The translations under genes and the position numbers were made by a program. Positions 51,758 to 61,147 of a stretch of DNA of 64,000 nt are shown piece by piece. The first letter of the stretch is position 1, and every line of letters starts with the position of its first letter. The stretch spans positions 1,054,001 through 1,118,000 of the forward strand of contig NZ_JAANOV010000001.1 in the NCBI RefSeq assembly GCF_011758745.1. Reading direction: 5' to 3'. The notes beneath the pieces were generated by a model, which did no database searches, had not been told where the DNA came from, and was given only the letters and a program-made list of their open reading frames with translations. The stretch comes from Amycolatopsis granulosa. GTDB taxonomy: Bacteria; Actinomycetota; Actinomycetes; Mycobacteriales; Pseudonocardiaceae.

Positions 51758-53542
51758 TTAATCGTCGTGCGTGGTGGGTGAGGTGCCGCTGGTGAGGCTC
51801 TCGGTGGCGGTCTCCGAGGGCGTTTTCGTCGCCTCGGAGTGCGGGATGGTCTTGCCCGTCAGCGTGATGTGCCCTTCTTCGTGCAGGCGCTCCACCAGGT
51901 GCGGGTAGTGCATCTCGAACGCCGGCCGTTCCGACCGGACCCGCGGCAGCGACAGGAAGTTGTGGCGCGGCGGCGGACAGGTGGTGGCCCATTCCAGCGA
52001 GTTGCCGAAACCCCACGGGTCGTCCACTTCGACCGGATCGCCGTACCGGTAGCTGCGGACCACGTTGTACATGAACGGCAGCATGGAGGCGCCCAGGATG
52101 AACGCGCCGATCGTGGAGACCGTGTTCAGGATCGTGAAGTTGTCCGTGGCCAGGTAGTCGGCGTAGCGCCGCGGCATGCCCATGTCGCCGAGCCAGTGCT
52201 GCACCAGGAATGTGGTGTGGAACCCGACGAACGTGGTCCAGAAGTGCAGCTTGCCGAGACGCTCGTCGAGCATCCGGCCGGTCATCTTCGGGAACCAGAA
52301 GTAGAAGCCGGCGAAGGTCGCGAACACGATCGTGCCGAACAGCACGTAGTGGAAGTGCGCGACCACGAAGTAGGTGTCGGTGATGTGGAAGTCCAGCGGC
52401 GGCGACGCCAGGATGACCCCGGTCAGCCCGCCGAGCAGGAACGTCACCAGGAACCCGACCGCCCACAGCATGGGCGTCTCGAAGCTCAGCTGCCCCTTCC
52501 ACATGGTGCCGATCCAGTTGAAGAACTTGATCCCGGTCGGCACCGCGATGAGGAACGTCATGAACGAGAAGAACGGCAGGAGCACCGCGCCGGTGGCGAA
52601 CATGTGGTGCGCCCACACCGCGAACGACAGCGCCATGATGCCCATCGTCGCGAACACCATCAGCCGGTACCCGAACAGCGGTTTGCGGCTGAACACCGGG
52701 ATGACCTCGGTGATGATGCCGAAGTAGGGCAACGCGATGATGTAGACCTCGGGATGGCCGAAGAACCAGAACATGTGCTGCCACAGGATCGCCCCGCCGT
52801 TGGCGGGGTCGAACACGTGCGCGCCGATGATGCGGTCCGCGGCCAGCCCGAACAGCGCCGCGGTGAGGATCGGGAACACCGCCAGCACCAGCACGCTGGT
52901 GAACAGGATGTTCCAGGTGAAAATGGGCATTCGCCACATCGTCATGCCCGGGCAGCGCAGGGTGACGATCGTGGTGAGCATGTTGACGCCGCCGAGGATC
53001 GTGCCCAGACCGGACACGATCAGCCCGAAGATCCACAGGTTCCCGCCGATGCCCGGTGAGTTCGCCGCGTCGGACAGCGGGGTGTAGGCGGTCCAGCCGA
53101 AGTCCGCGGCGCCGCCCGGGGTGAGGAACGACGAGAGCACGATCGTCCCGCCGAACAGGAACAACCAGTAGGAAAACGCGTTCAGCCGCGGGAACGCGAC
53201 GTCCGGCGAGCCGATCTGCAGCGGCAGGACCATGTTGGCGAAGGCGAACACGTTCGGTGTCGCGTAGAGCAGCAGCATGATCGTGCCGTGCATGGTGAAC
53301 AGCTGGTTGTACTGCTCCTGCGACAGGAACTGCAACCCCGGCCGGGCGAGCTCGCCCCGCATGAGCAACGCCAGCGCGCCGCCGATGACGAAGAAGGCCA
53401 GCGACGTGTACAGGTACATCAGGCCGATCAGCTTGTGGTCGGTCGTCCGTGCCATGCGCAACAGCAGGCTGCCCCGGCGGTGCCTGGTCGGCAGCTCGTA
53501 CCGGTTGCCCAGGGCGATGGGACGTGCCTTCAGTTCCGTCAT
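51758..53542 (-). CDS. ctaD: Cytochrome c oxidase subunit I
   Basis: A 594-residue heme-copper oxidase subunit I with 12 membrane helices, the catalytic subunit of the aa3 oxidase. Heme a ligand in [14 protein letters not shown], CuB ligands and cross-linked Tyr in [14 protein letters not shown], and the binuclear-centre histidines in [22 protein letters not shown] lies before the ATG. Subunits II and III are not nearby; in actinobacteria ctaD is often separate from ctaC and ctaE. Full length. Confidence 0.97.
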   Translation of the reverse strand: MTELKARPIALGNRYELPTRHRRGSLLLRMARTTDHKLIGLMYLYTSLAFFVIGGALALLMRGELARPGLQFLSQEQYNQLFTMHGTIMLLLYATPNVFAFANMVLPLQIGSPDVAFPRLNAFSYWLFLFGGTIVLSSFLTPGGAADFGWTAYTPLSDAANSPGIGGNLWIFGLIVSGLGTILGGVNMLTTIVTLRCPGMTMWRMPIFTWNILFTSVLVLAVFPILTAALFGLAADRIIGAHVFDPANGGAILWQHMFWFFGHPEVYIIALPYFGIITEVIPVFSRKPLFGYRLMVFATMGIMALSFAVWAHHMFATGAVLLPFFSFMTFLIAVPTGIKFFNWIGTMWKGQLSFETPMLWAVGFLVTFLLGGLTGVILASPPLDFHITDTYFVVAHFHYVLFGTIVFATFAGFYFWFPKMTGRMLDERLGKLHFWTTFVGFHTTFLVQHWLGDMGMPRRYADYLATDNFTILNTVSTIGAFILGASMLPFMYNVVRSYRYGDPVEVDDPWGFGNSLEWATTCPPPRHNFLSLPRVRSERPAFEMHYPHLVERLHEEGHITLTGKTIPHSEATKTPSETATESLTSGTSPTTHDD

Positions 53543-53600
53543 GCGGCCCTCCCGGCTGCCGAGTGGACGAATCCAGGGTGCTCCGGATCACATCGGGGAA

Positions 53601-54317
53601 TCAAGACCCCAACCCGTACGTGGCGTACGCGCTGCGGATGACCGGCTGGGCGACGTTGCGCACCCGCACCCCGCCCGGGGTCACGCCCTGTTCGCAGCCG
53701 AAGTGGGCGTGCCCGTGGATCGCCAGGTCGGCACCGCATTCGTCGATCACCTCGCCGAGCTGGTAGGCACCCAGGAACGGGTAGATCTCGGGCGGTTCGC
53801 CCCGCAGGGTCTCCGGGATGGGCGAGTAGTGCGTCAGCGCGATCCGGAAGTCGGTGTCGTCGAGCTCCAGCATCGCCCGGCGCAGCGCGTCGGCCCGCTC
53901 GACGCTGTGCTCGACGAACGCCTTCATCTCGCGCTCGCCGAACGCGCTCGCGCACTTGCCGGCGAACCCGCCGCCGAAGCCCTTCACCCCGGCGATGCCC
54001 AGCCGCTGCCCGCCGGCCGCCACCCGGGTCGCGGAGCCCTCCAAGACCTGGATGCCGTGGTCCTCCAGGAGCTTGGTGATGTCGTCCTGGCGGTCGCTGT
54101 GGTAGTCGTGGTTGCCCAGCACCGCCACCACCGGCCGGTCCAGGCCGCTGAACTCGTCGGCGACCACCTCGGCCTCCTCCAGTGCGCCGTGCCGCGTCAG
54201 GTCGCCGGCCAGCAGCAGCACGTCCGCCAGGTCGCCCAGGTGTTCCAGCGCGGGGCGCAGCAGCCCCCGCGCGTCCTCGCCGAGGTGCACGTCCCCGACC
54301 GCCGCCACGCGGATCAC
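53601..54317 (-). CDS. Calcineurin-like metallophosphoesterase
   Basis: A 238-residue phosphoesterase. The two-metal motifs are GDVHLG, LLAGDLT, VLGNHDYHSD and AIHGHAHFG. It could act on nucleotides or phosphoproteins; the substrate is unknown. ATG 54317 overlaps the BON gene stop (ATGA). Third gene of an operon with a nucleotidyltransferase and a BON-domain protein. Confidence 0.9.
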   Translation of the reverse strand: MIRVAAVGDVHLGEDARGLLRPALEHLGDLADVLLLAGDLTRHGALEEAEVVADEFSGLDRPVVAVLGNHDYHSDRQDDITKLLEDHGIQVLEGSATRVAAGGQRLGIAGVKGFGGGFAGKCASAFGEREMKAFVEHSVERADALRRAMLELDDTDFRIALTHYSPIPETLRGEPPEIYPFLGAYQLGEVIDECGADLAIHGHAHFGCEQGVTPGGVRVRNVAQPVIRSAYATYGLGS

Positions 54318-54577
54318 CGCAGGTCCTCCCTCCGGGCCGGCTCGCGCGTGTCGGCCACCCGCACGTCGTTGTGCACCCGCAGGCCCGGCGCGGCCTCGTG
54401 CAGCACGGTCTCCAGCTCGGTGCGCCGCTCGTCGCAGGTCACCTCCCCGGACAGGTGCACGTCGTCGCCGCGGACGTTCACCCGGACGCCCATCTCGGCC
54501 GTCCGCGGGTCCTCGGCCAGGGCGCGGCGCAGGTGGGCCGCGCGGTACTGGGGTGTTTCCCGCCCGTCGGTCATCAC
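54314..54577 (-). CDS. BON-domain protein
   Basis: An 87-residue single BON domain (ALAEDPRTAEMGVRVNVRGD, VHLSGEVTCDERRTELETVL). BON domains bind membranes or ligands; no signal peptide is present, so it is cytoplasmic. GTG 54577 or ATG 54574 may start it; both overlap the end of the nucleotidyltransferase gene. It ends inside the metallophosphoesterase start. Confidence 0.85.
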   Translation of the reverse strand: MMTDGRETPQYRAAHLRRALAEDPRTAEMGVRVNVRGDDVHLSGEVTCDERRTELETVLHEAAPGLRVHNDVRVADTREPARREDLR

Positions 54578-55131
54578 GCGGTTCCTTCGAGCTCGACGAC
54601 GTCCAGCGAGTCCAGCAGCGTCAGGAACGCCTGCGCGTACGGCGACTCGCCGGTCTCCTTCGCCACCCGCTCCCAGTCCACCTGTTCCCGCAGGTCACGG
54701 GCGATGTGCAGGAGCGGTGCGAGATCGCAGCGGTGGGCATCGAGGACGAGCAGCTTGTCGATCATGATGTCGGTGCCGCCCAGGACCGGTGCCATGGTCG
54801 GGCCGACGCGCATCACGTCCGCGCGGCGCAGGGTCTCCTCGGTGACCGGGCGGTAGTTGGGCCGGAAGATCAGATCGACCAGGACCTCCCCGTCCCAGAC
54901 CTTGCTCAGCCAGTCCTCCGGCGGGTCGTCGGCCCGCATGCCCTCCGCCACCAGGGCCGCCCGTGCCGCCGCCACGTCCTCCTCCTTGAGGAACACGTCC
55001 ACGTCGTGGTCGGAGGGCGGGCCACCGCGGGCGTAGACCGCGCAGCCGCCCGCCACGGTGAACGGGATCTCCCGAGCCGTCAGCGTGGTGACCACCCTGG
55101 TCAGCGTCCGCAGCAACGACTGCTCGTCCAT
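54574..55131 (-). CDS. Nucleotidyltransferase-fold protein
   Basis: A 185-residue protein of the polymerase-beta-like nucleotidyltransferase superfamily. The core is PFTVAGGCAVYARGGPPSDH followed by DVDVFL, where the D-x-D pair binds metal, then LVDLIFRPNYRP. It resembles AbiEii/aminoglycoside adenylyl-type folds, but no partner toxin or antitoxin is seen. First of three overlapping genes. An upstream start is possible but lacks support. Confidence 0.8.
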   Translation of the reverse strand: MDEQSLLRTLTRVVTTLTAREIPFTVAGGCAVYARGGPPSDHDVDVFLKEEDVAAARAALVAEGMRADDPPEDWLSKVWDGEVLVDLIFRPNYRPVTEETLRRADVMRVGPTMAPVLGGTDIMIDKLLVLDAHRCDLAPLLHIARDLREQVDWERVAKETGESPYAQAFLTLLDSLDVVELEGTA

Positions 55132-55247
55132 CCCGGCCGGGTACCCGCGCCCGACCGGGGCAAACGGGTGCCGCGGCGGATGCGTTTCGCGCCTCGCCCC
55201 CCGGGTATGACCCGTCGCGTTCGTGAAGGTTGGGAGCGATCGAGGCG

Positions 55248-55613
55248 ATGCGGCGCAGCACCGAACTGAGGCTGGCCCGGACGGTGGACGCCGCACGCCG
55301 GGCACGCCGGTTCACCACGGAGGTGTGCGCACGCTGGCGCGTCGCCCAGTTGGCGCCGGACGCGGCGGTCGTCGTGACCGAGCTGGTGGAGAACACGCTG
55401 CGGCACACCCGGGGGGCACCACGGCTCGCCCTCGAACTGCACCGGGACGAGCTGACGGTCCGGGTGACCGACGACGACCCGCACGAGGCGGTGATGCGGG
55501 AGGGTGGTCATCCGCCGGGGCTGGGGCTGCTGCTGGTGGCGCAGACGTCCCGGGAGTGGGGATGCGATCGGGTCCCCTCCGGCGGCAAGACGGTGTGGGC
55601 CGTCCTGCGCTGA
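55248..55613 (+). CDS. HATPase (RsbW-like anti-sigma kinase) protein
   Basis: A 121-residue GHKL ATPase domain. The N box is VTELVENTLRHTRGAP, followed by RVTDDDPHEA and GLGLLLVAQTS. Small proteins of this kind phosphorylate STAS partners and hold sigma factors. ATG 55248 is taken as the start; TTG 55230 is possible. The STAS gene at 55916 follows on the same strand and is a likely partner. Some members lack kinase activity. Confidence 0.85.
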   Translation: MRRSTELRLARTVDAARRARRFTTEVCARWRVAQLAPDAAVVVTELVENTLRHTRGAPRLALELHRDELTVRVTDDDPHEAVMREGGHPPGLGLLLVAQTSREWGCDRVPSGGKTVWAVLR

Positions 55614-55915
55614 CGCGAGGCCGGCGGTGCGGGCCACCGCTGTCCCGCACCGCCGGTGCACCCACCACGGACGGCGTGCGCCGCGCCCTGCGGCACCCTG
55701 CCGACCTGCACCGGGTACCCCGCGCTCCCGTCGTCAACCGGGATGAAGCGGGTTGCCAAGCAGCAGGGCGGGTCCGTACGGTCGAAGGTGAGCGGTTGAG
55801 CTACCAGCCGTGCCGGGAACGGGCACACCCGGCCGGAGATTTCGAAGACATTTCGAATACCTGGACGTGTGTGCGGCCGTCCCCGCTGTGCTCACCACCA
55901 ACCGGGGAGACTCCC
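55614..55915. other. Space between the HATPase and STAS genes
   Basis: No gene seen in 302 nt. TTTCGAA occurs at 55840-55846 and 55851-55857, an 11-bp direct repeat close to the STAS promoter region, and GGTTGAGC (55793-55800) matches the element before the other STAS gene at 14821. Confidence 0.45.
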
Positions 55916-56290
55916 GTGTACCAAGCTCACGAGCTCCGCATCGACATCGCCGACCGGCCCGACGGGATCCGGCTGGCCCGCCTGTCCGGTGAACTGGACC
56001 TGGGCGCCGCACCCGCACTCCGCCGTTGCCTGAACGACTGCCTCGACCACGGGCGCACCTTCGTCGTGGACATGGAGGCGGTCACCTTCCTCGGCTCGGC
56101 CGGCCTGCAGGCCCTGGTCGACGCCGACGAAACGGCCACGCACCGCGAACTGCGCTGGGCCCTGGTCGCCAGCCACCGCACCATCGTCCGCCCGCTGCAG
56201 ATCACCGGGCTGCACGAGCAGCTGCCGCTGTACCCGAGCGTGACGGTGGCGGCACGTCACCTCTCGGAAACCACCTCGATCACCGGCTGA
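55916..56290 (+). CDS. STAS-domain anti-sigma factor antagonist
   Basis: A 124-residue STAS protein of the RsbV/SpoIIAA type: LARLSGELDLGAAPALRRCL and VVDMEAVTFLGSAGLQALVD, with the phosphorylatable Ser in LGSAGL. GTG 55916 has GGGGAG 6 nt upstream. It follows an HATPase gene that could phosphorylate it, making a partner-switching pair. It is convergent with the UDP-sugar dehydrogenase operon. Confidence 0.9.
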   Translation: MYQAHELRIDIADRPDGIRLARLSGELDLGAAPALRRCLNDCLDHGRTFVVDMEAVTFLGSAGLQALVDADETATHRELRWALVASHRTIVRPLQITGLHEQLPLYPSVTVAARHLSETTSITG

Positions 56291-56323
56291 GGCACCCACC
56301 GCGCTGCCGTGTCGTGGCCGGGA

Positions 56324-57583
56324 TCATGTTCCGGCGGCCCGTCCCAGCCGGACGAGCCGCAGGCCGCTGCCCCGGACCGTGGCCGGGTCGAGCACGTTGC
56401 GGGTGTCGACCACGACGTCGCCCTCGGCGACGGCGGCCAGCTGGCTCCAGTCGAGCCGCGCGAACTCGGGCCATTCGGTCAGCACCACCAGCACCCGGGC
56501 GCCCTTGGCGGCCAGAACCGGGTCGTCCACGCGCTGAACCGGTCCGGTCTCGGCGGTCACGCCGGGGTCGTAGCCGGTCAGCACGGCGCCGGCGGCCGCC
56601 AGCCGCCCGGCGACCGCCAGCGCCGGGGAGTCCCGCAGGTCTTCGGTGCCGGCCTTGAACGCCAGCCCGAACAGGCCGATCCGGGCACCGTCGAGTCTGC
56701 CGCCCGCGGCGTCGCGGATCCGGGCGGCCACGTGGTCGTACTGCCGGTCGTTGGCCTCGATCGCGGCGCGCAGGACGGTGAGGTCGACCCCGGCGCCGGC
56801 GGCGGAGGCGACCAGCGCCCGGGTGTCCTTGGGCAGGCACGACCCGCCCCAGCCGGGGCCGGGGCGCAGGAAGTGCGGGCCGATCCGCTCGTCCAGGCCC
56901 ATCGTGCGGGTGACCGCGTCGATGTCGGCGCCGGTGCGTTCGCACAGCCGGGCCAGCAGGTTGACGTAGGACAGCTTGAGCGCCAGGAACGCGTTGCTGG
57001 CGTATTTGCCCAGCTCCGCGCCCGCGTGGCCGGTGCGCACGATCGGCGCGCCGAGGTCCGCGTAGAGCGCGGCGACCCGGTCCACCGCGCGCTCGTCGCC
57101 GCCGAGGACGACGCGGTCGGGGTGCCGGAAATCGTGCACGGCGTGCCCCTCGCGCAGGAACTCCGGGTTGCTCACCACGGCGATCCCGGTGGTACCGGCG
57201 ATGCGGGCGCAGGTGCCGACCGGCACGGTCGACTTCACCACCAGCACGGTGTGCGGCGCCGGGCGGATCGCGGCCAGCACGGCCTCCAGCGCGCCGAGGT
57301 CGGCCGTGCCGTCGGGACCGGTGGGCGTGGGCACGCAGGCGAACACGAACTCCCGCGTACCGGCCGCCCGCACGTCCGCGGTGAACCGCAGCCGCCCCAC
57401 GGCCAGGCCCTCGCGCACCAGTGGCGCCAGGTCCGGCTCGGCGAGCGTGACCTCGCCCCGGGACAGCCGTGCCACCTTGGCCTCGTCGACCTCGGCGCAC
57501 AGCACGTCGTGGCCGAGCGCGGCGAGGCAGGCAGCGGTGGTGAGGCCCACGTACCCCGCCCCGGCGATCCCGACCGCGGCCAT
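56324..57583 (-). CDS. UDP-glucose/GDP-mannose 6-dehydrogenase family enzyme
   Basis: A 419-residue NAD-dependent sugar-nucleotide dehydrogenase that oxidises C6 twice to a uronic acid. The Rossmann start is VGIAGAGYVGLTTAACLA; the catalytic Cys is in GGSCLPKDTRAL; EFLREGHAVHDFRHPDRVV and LGKYASNAFLALKLSYVN are conserved. Last gene of the heptose operon, starting 1 nt after the GT9 gene. It would supply UDP-glucuronate or a related uronic acid for the same glycan. Confidence 0.93.
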   Translation of the reverse strand: MAAVGIAGAGYVGLTTAACLAALGHDVLCAEVDEAKVARLSRGEVTLAEPDLAPLVREGLAVGRLRFTADVRAAGTREFVFACVPTPTGPDGTADLGALEAVLAAIRPAPHTVLVVKSTVPVGTCARIAGTTGIAVVSNPEFLREGHAVHDFRHPDRVVLGGDERAVDRVAALYADLGAPIVRTGHAGAELGKYASNAFLALKLSYVNLLARLCERTGADIDAVTRTMGLDERIGPHFLRPGPGWGGSCLPKDTRALVASAAGAGVDLTVLRAAIEANDRQYDHVAARIRDAAGGRLDGARIGLFGLAFKAGTEDLRDSPALAVAGRLAAAGAVLTGYDPGVTAETGPVQRVDDPVLAAKGARVLVVLTEWPEFARLDWSQLAAVAEGDVVVDTRNVLDPATVRGSGLRLVRLGRAAGT

Positions 57584-57584
57584 G

Positions 57585-58517
57585 TCAGACCTCCGCGACC
57601 TTGCGGCCGGCCGCGACCACCTCGTCGACGGTGATGGCCAGCAGGCCACGGGCCGGTTCCGTGGCGAACGGGTCGCCCTCCTCGCCCGCCCACAGCACCA
57701 CGTGCCGGTCCTCGGTGCCCGGTGGCGGACCCCACCGCCACGGCGCGGTCGGGCCGAACAGCAGCACCGACGGCGTGCCGTAGGCGGTGGCCAGGTGCGC
57801 GACGCCGGTGTCCCCGCTGATCAGCAGCCGCGCCCCGGACACGAGCGCGGCCAGTTCGGTCAGCCGGGTGCGCCCGGCCAGCACGGCGGCCGGGGGCAGG
57901 CCGGCCGCCGCGGCGAGCTCTCCCGCGAGGTCCCGCTCCGCGGCGCTACCGGTCACCACGACCCGGTGACCCGCGGCGGAGAACTCGCGCGCGACCTCGG
58001 CGAACCGGCCGGGCGGCCAGCGCCGCGACCCGTACGCCGCGCCGGGGTGCACGACGATCGCGTCCGGCGCCGGGCTCGGCACGTCCGGCCGGGTCAGCGC
58101 GAGGTCGCCGGGGTCGGCGTCGATCCCGTAGTGGGCGAGCATCCGGCACCAGCGCCGCGCCTCGTGCTGGTCGGCCACCCAGTCCGGGCCGTCCGGTTCG
58201 CCGGAGGCCGGGTGCCGGTGGGTCAGCAGCCGGCCGGGCCGGGTGCCGAGCAGGTCGCGCACGCTCTCCGGGCCGCTGCCGTGCAGGTTGACGGCGACGG
58301 CGGGCGGCGCACCGTCCCAGCGCAGCTCGCCCAGGCCCGGGGTGGGCAGCACCCGGTCGACCGCGCCGGTGAGCGCGGCGACCTCGTCCAGTGCCGCGGG
58401 CGCGGCCACGGTGATCCGCGCGTCCGGCAACGCGGCCCGCAGACCGCGCAGCGCCGGAACGGTGACCAGGAGGTCACCGAGCCCGAGCGCCCGCAGCACC
58501 AGGACGTCGCCGGTCAC
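57585..58517 (-). CDS. GT9 family heptosyltransferase-like glycosyltransferase
   Basis: A 310-residue GT-B glycosyltransferase of family 9, the family of ADP-heptose:LPS heptosyltransferases. Seen: VLVLRALGLGDLLVTVPALR, IVVHPGAAYGSRRWPPGRFA, VVVTGSAAERDLA and LISGDTGVAHLATAYGTPSV. Its ATG overlaps the SDR stop (ATGA... 58514-58517). A Gram-positive host has no LPS, so the acceptor must be another glycan or metabolite. Second GT9 gene of this operon. Confidence 0.9.
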   Translation of the reverse strand: MTGDVLVLRALGLGDLLVTVPALRGLRAALPDARITVAAPAALDEVAALTGAVDRVLPTPGLGELRWDGAPPAVAVNLHGSGPESVRDLLGTRPGRLLTHRHPASGEPDGPDWVADQHEARRWCRMLAHYGIDADPGDLALTRPDVPSPAPDAIVVHPGAAYGSRRWPPGRFAEVAREFSAAGHRVVVTGSAAERDLAGELAAAAGLPPAAVLAGRTRLTELAALVSGARLLISGDTGVAHLATAYGTPSVLLFGPTAPWRWGPPPGTEDRHVVLWAGEEGDPFATEPARGLLAITVDEVVAAGRKVAEV

Positions 58518-59212
58518 GGCCAGGAGCCCTCCTCCGAGTGCGCGACGACCAGCTCACGCACCTCGCAACCGGCCGGCTGGGACAGTGCGAACAGGACGGT
58601 CGCGGCGACGTTGCCCGGATGGTTCAGCTTCGCGTCGGCCGGCGGCTTGTACTGCTCGTCGCGCTCGTCGAAGAACGCGGTGTGCATGCCACCGGGGACC
58701 AGCATGGTCACCCCGATGCGGCCCGCGGTCTCGGCGGCCAGTGCGCGGGTGAACCCGACCACGCCCCACTTCGAGGCGCAGTACGCGGTGGCGTCGCTGA
58801 CCGCCTTGATGCCCAGGGTGGACGCGACGGTCACCACCTTGCCGTGCGAGCGCTCCAGGTACGGCAGCGCGGCACGCACCACCGCGGCGGTGCCGAACAG
58901 GTTGACCTGGACGACCCGCTCCCAGTCCGCTGTGGACACCTGGTCCAGCCTGCCGGGGAAGTCGATACCGGCGGCGGTGAACACCGCGTCCAGCCCGCCC
59001 GCCTGCTCGGCGAGCTCCCGCACGGCCCGCTCGGTCTCGGCCGTGTCGGTGAGGTCGACCGGGACGTAGGGCACCCCCGCGGCCGGGGGCTTGCGGTCGA
59101 GCACCAGCGGGGTCCCGCCGGCCTGTGCGACGGCCTCCACGGTCGCCGCGCCCAGCCCGGACGCACCCCCGGTGATCAGCACCTTGCCTACCTTGCCTGG
59201 CGAAGTCGGCAT
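58514..59212 (-). CDS. Short-chain dehydrogenase/reductase
   Basis: A 232-residue classical SDR. Cofactor motif KVLITGGASGLGAATV and catalytic Tyr-x3-Lys in ATAYCASKWGVV, with Ser in TVASTLG. NAD(P)-dependent oxidation or reduction of a sugar or lipid hydroxyl is likely; it is not an HldD-type epimerase by length and motifs. It starts 10 nt after the HldE-like gene; GGGGAG is just before the ATG. Confidence 0.92.
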   Translation of the reverse strand: MPTSPGKVGKVLITGGASGLGAATVEAVAQAGGTPLVLDRKPPAAGVPYVPVDLTDTAETERAVRELAEQAGGLDAVFTAAGIDFPGRLDQVSTADWERVVQVNLFGTAAVVRAALPYLERSHGKVVTVASTLGIKAVSDATAYCASKWGVVGFTRALAAETAGRIGVTMLVPGGMHTAFFDERDEQYKPPADAKLNHPGNVAATVLFALSQPAGCEVRELVVAHSEEGSWP

Positions 59213-59222
59213 GTCTCCCCTT

Positions 59223-60587
59223 CTATCCGTTGGACACGGTCTCGATGAGCCGTGTGGTCGAGTAGCCCTCGACGGTGGGCACGAGCACGACCTTGCCGCC
59301 GCCGGCGCGCACGACCTCGGCCTCCGGCAGGTCGGCGCCCTCGTAGTCGCCGCCCTTGACCCAGATGTCCGGGCACAGCCGGCGCAGCACCTCCACCGGC
59401 GAGGACTCCTCGAACACCACGACGGCGTCGACGGACTCCAGCGCGCTGAGCACGCGCACCCGGTCGGCCGCGGTCACCACCGGGCGCCCCGGCCCCTTCA
59501 GCCGGCGCACCGAGTCGTCGGAGTTGACGCACACGATCAGCACGTCGCCCAGTTCGCGGGCGCGGCGGAGCAGGGCCACGTGTCCCGGGTGCAGGATGTC
59601 GAAGCACCCGCCGGTGGCCACGACCCGCCCGCCGCGGTGGCGCACCCGCTCGGCCAGCTCGAAGCCGGACAGGCCGGGTTCGCGCGCGCGGACCGGCTCG
59701 GCGGGCTCGGACAACGCGGTGGCCGCGCCGGCGGCGACGAACCGGGCCGCGGACTCCACCGCCGAGGCGACCGCGTTGTCCAGCGCGGCGCCCTCGAACA
59801 GGGCCGCGGCGACGGCGCTGGCGAAGCGGTCCCCGGCGCCGCAGGTGTCCGGCCGCACGCTCGCCGGGACGCGGGACGCGTTCGGCACCGGGATCGCCCG
59901 CGTGCCGGTGCCGTCGGCGAGCACGGCGCCCTGCGCCCCGACGGTCACCGCGACCGCCTCGGCCGCCCACTCCGCGCGCAGGCGCCCGGCCAGTTCCCCG
60001 GGGGTGCCGGGTCCGCCGGCGAACTTCGCCGCCTCGCTGTCGTTGGGGGTCACCAGTGCCGCGCCGGGAACGGGCGGCCCGCCACGCGGGTGCGGATCCC
60101 AGACCACCGGTGCGCCGGTCTCGGCCAGCAGTTGCCGGATCTGCGGGTGGCTCGCCACGCCCCGGCCGTAGTCGGCGACCAGGATCGCCGAGGCATCGCG
60201 CAGCACGGACACGGTGCGCGCGTCCAGCGGCTCGCGGGAAGCACGCCCGTCGCCGTGGTCCAGTCGCACCACCGACTGGCCCGCCGCGCGGATGCGGGTC
60301 TTGCGGACGGTCCCGCCCCGCAGCGGCAGCGCGCACAGCTCGACCTCGCCGGCCAGCAGCCGCGCCAGCCGCGCGCCGCCTTCGTCGTCGCCGAGGGCCG
60401 TGACCAGCACGACGTCCGCGGCCGACCGGGCGGCCAGGCGCGCGGCCAGCCCGGCGCCACCGGGCCGGTGCCATTCCCGGCCGACGTCGACCACCGGCAC
60501 GGGCGCCTCCGGGCACAACCGGTCCGCGCTGCCGTCGACGTCGATGTCGAGCAGTGTGTCGCCGACCACCACCAGGGGGCCGGTCAC
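59223..60587 (-). CDS. hldE: Bifunctional heptose kinase/adenylyltransferase (HldE-like)
   Basis: A 454-residue fusion as in HldE. The PfkB kinase part (about 1-305) has PGGAGLAARLAARS, VVWDPHPRGG, TPNDSEAAKF and DTCGAGDRFASA; it would phosphorylate heptose 7-phosphate at C1. The cytidylyltransferase-like part (about 320-454) has VVATGGCFDILHPGHVALL with the HxGH motif and VKGGDYEGADLPEAEVV, adding AMP to heptose 1-phosphate. GTG 60587 overlaps the gmhA stop (GTGA). Together with GmhA and the GmhB-like HAD domain this completes ADP-heptose synthesis. Nucleotide specificity (ADP or GDP) is not certain. Confidence 0.93.
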   Translation of the reverse strand: MTGPLVVVGDTLLDIDVDGSADRLCPEAPVPVVDVGREWHRPGGAGLAARLAARSAADVVLVTALGDDEGGARLARLLAGEVELCALPLRGGTVRKTRIRAAGQSVVRLDHGDGRASREPLDARTVSVLRDASAILVADYGRGVASHPQIRQLLAETGAPVVWDPHPRGGPPVPGAALVTPNDSEAAKFAGGPGTPGELAGRLRAEWAAEAVAVTVGAQGAVLADGTGTRAIPVPNASRVPASVRPDTCGAGDRFASAVAAALFEGAALDNAVASAVESAARFVAAGAATALSEPAEPVRAREPGLSGFELAERVRHRGGRVVATGGCFDILHPGHVALLRRARELGDVLIVCVNSDDSVRRLKGPGRPVVTAADRVRVLSALESVDAVVVFEESSPVEVLRRLCPDIWVKGGDYEGADLPEAEVVRAGGGKVVLVPTVEGYSTTRLIETVSNG

Positions 60588-61147
60588 GAGGGCACTCCCA
60601 GCGCCTGGTCGAGTGCCGCGCACAGCCCGTGGATCACCGCGAGGTGCGCCTCCTGCACCGTGCCGGTGCTCGGGGCCTCGATCACCACGGCGTCGTCGCA
60701 GATCGCGGCGAGCGCGTTCGGTCCCGGTCCGGTCAGGGCCCACGTCGTCATGCCCAGTTCGTGGGCGGTCTTCGCCGCCGCGCACACGTTCTGGCTGCGC
60801 CCGCTGGTGGACAGCGCCACGAGCACGTCGCCGGTGCGCCCGTGCGCGCGCACCTGGCGGGCGAACACCTCCTGGTCGCCGTAGTCGTTCACGATCGCCG
60901 TGGCCGCCGAGGTGTCGGCGTGCAGGGCGATCGCCGACAGCGGCTGCCGGTCGTGCACGAACCGGCCGACCAGCTCGCCGGTCAGATGCTGCGCCTCGGC
61001 GGCGCTGCCGCCGTTGCCGCAGGCGAGCAGCCGTCCGCCGGCTCCGAGCACCTCGGCGAGGTGACGACCCCACGCCTCGATCCTCGGTGCCAGCGCGGTC
61101 AGGTCCCGCATGGTCGCGGCCAGAGCCGCGAACCGCTCCTCGATCAC
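60584..61147 (-). CDS. gmhA: Phosphoheptose isomerase
   Basis: A 187-residue SIS-domain protein that turns sedoheptulose 7-phosphate into D-glycero-D-manno-heptose 7-phosphate, the first step of heptose synthesis. LLACGNGGSAAEAQHLTGEL and VALSTSGRSQNV are the GmhA signatures, and VQEAHLAVIHGLC holds metal-binding Glu and His residues. It overlaps the GT9 gene before it (ATGA at 61144-61147). Confidence 0.93.
   Translation of the reverse strand: MIEERFAALAATMRDLTALAPRIEAWGRHLAEVLGAGGRLLACGNGGSAAEAQHLTGELVGRFVHDRQPLSAIALHADTSAATAIVNDYGDQEVFARQVRAHGRTGDVLVALSTSGRSQNVCAAAKTAHELGMTTWALTGPGPNALAAICDDAVVIEAPSTGTVQEAHLAVIHGLCAALDQALGVPS

Noticed and set aside
55840-55857. LexA box made of the two TTTCGAA repeats
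   Set aside because: Arm sequence and spacing do not match the actinobacterial consensus; a direct repeat is the simpler description.
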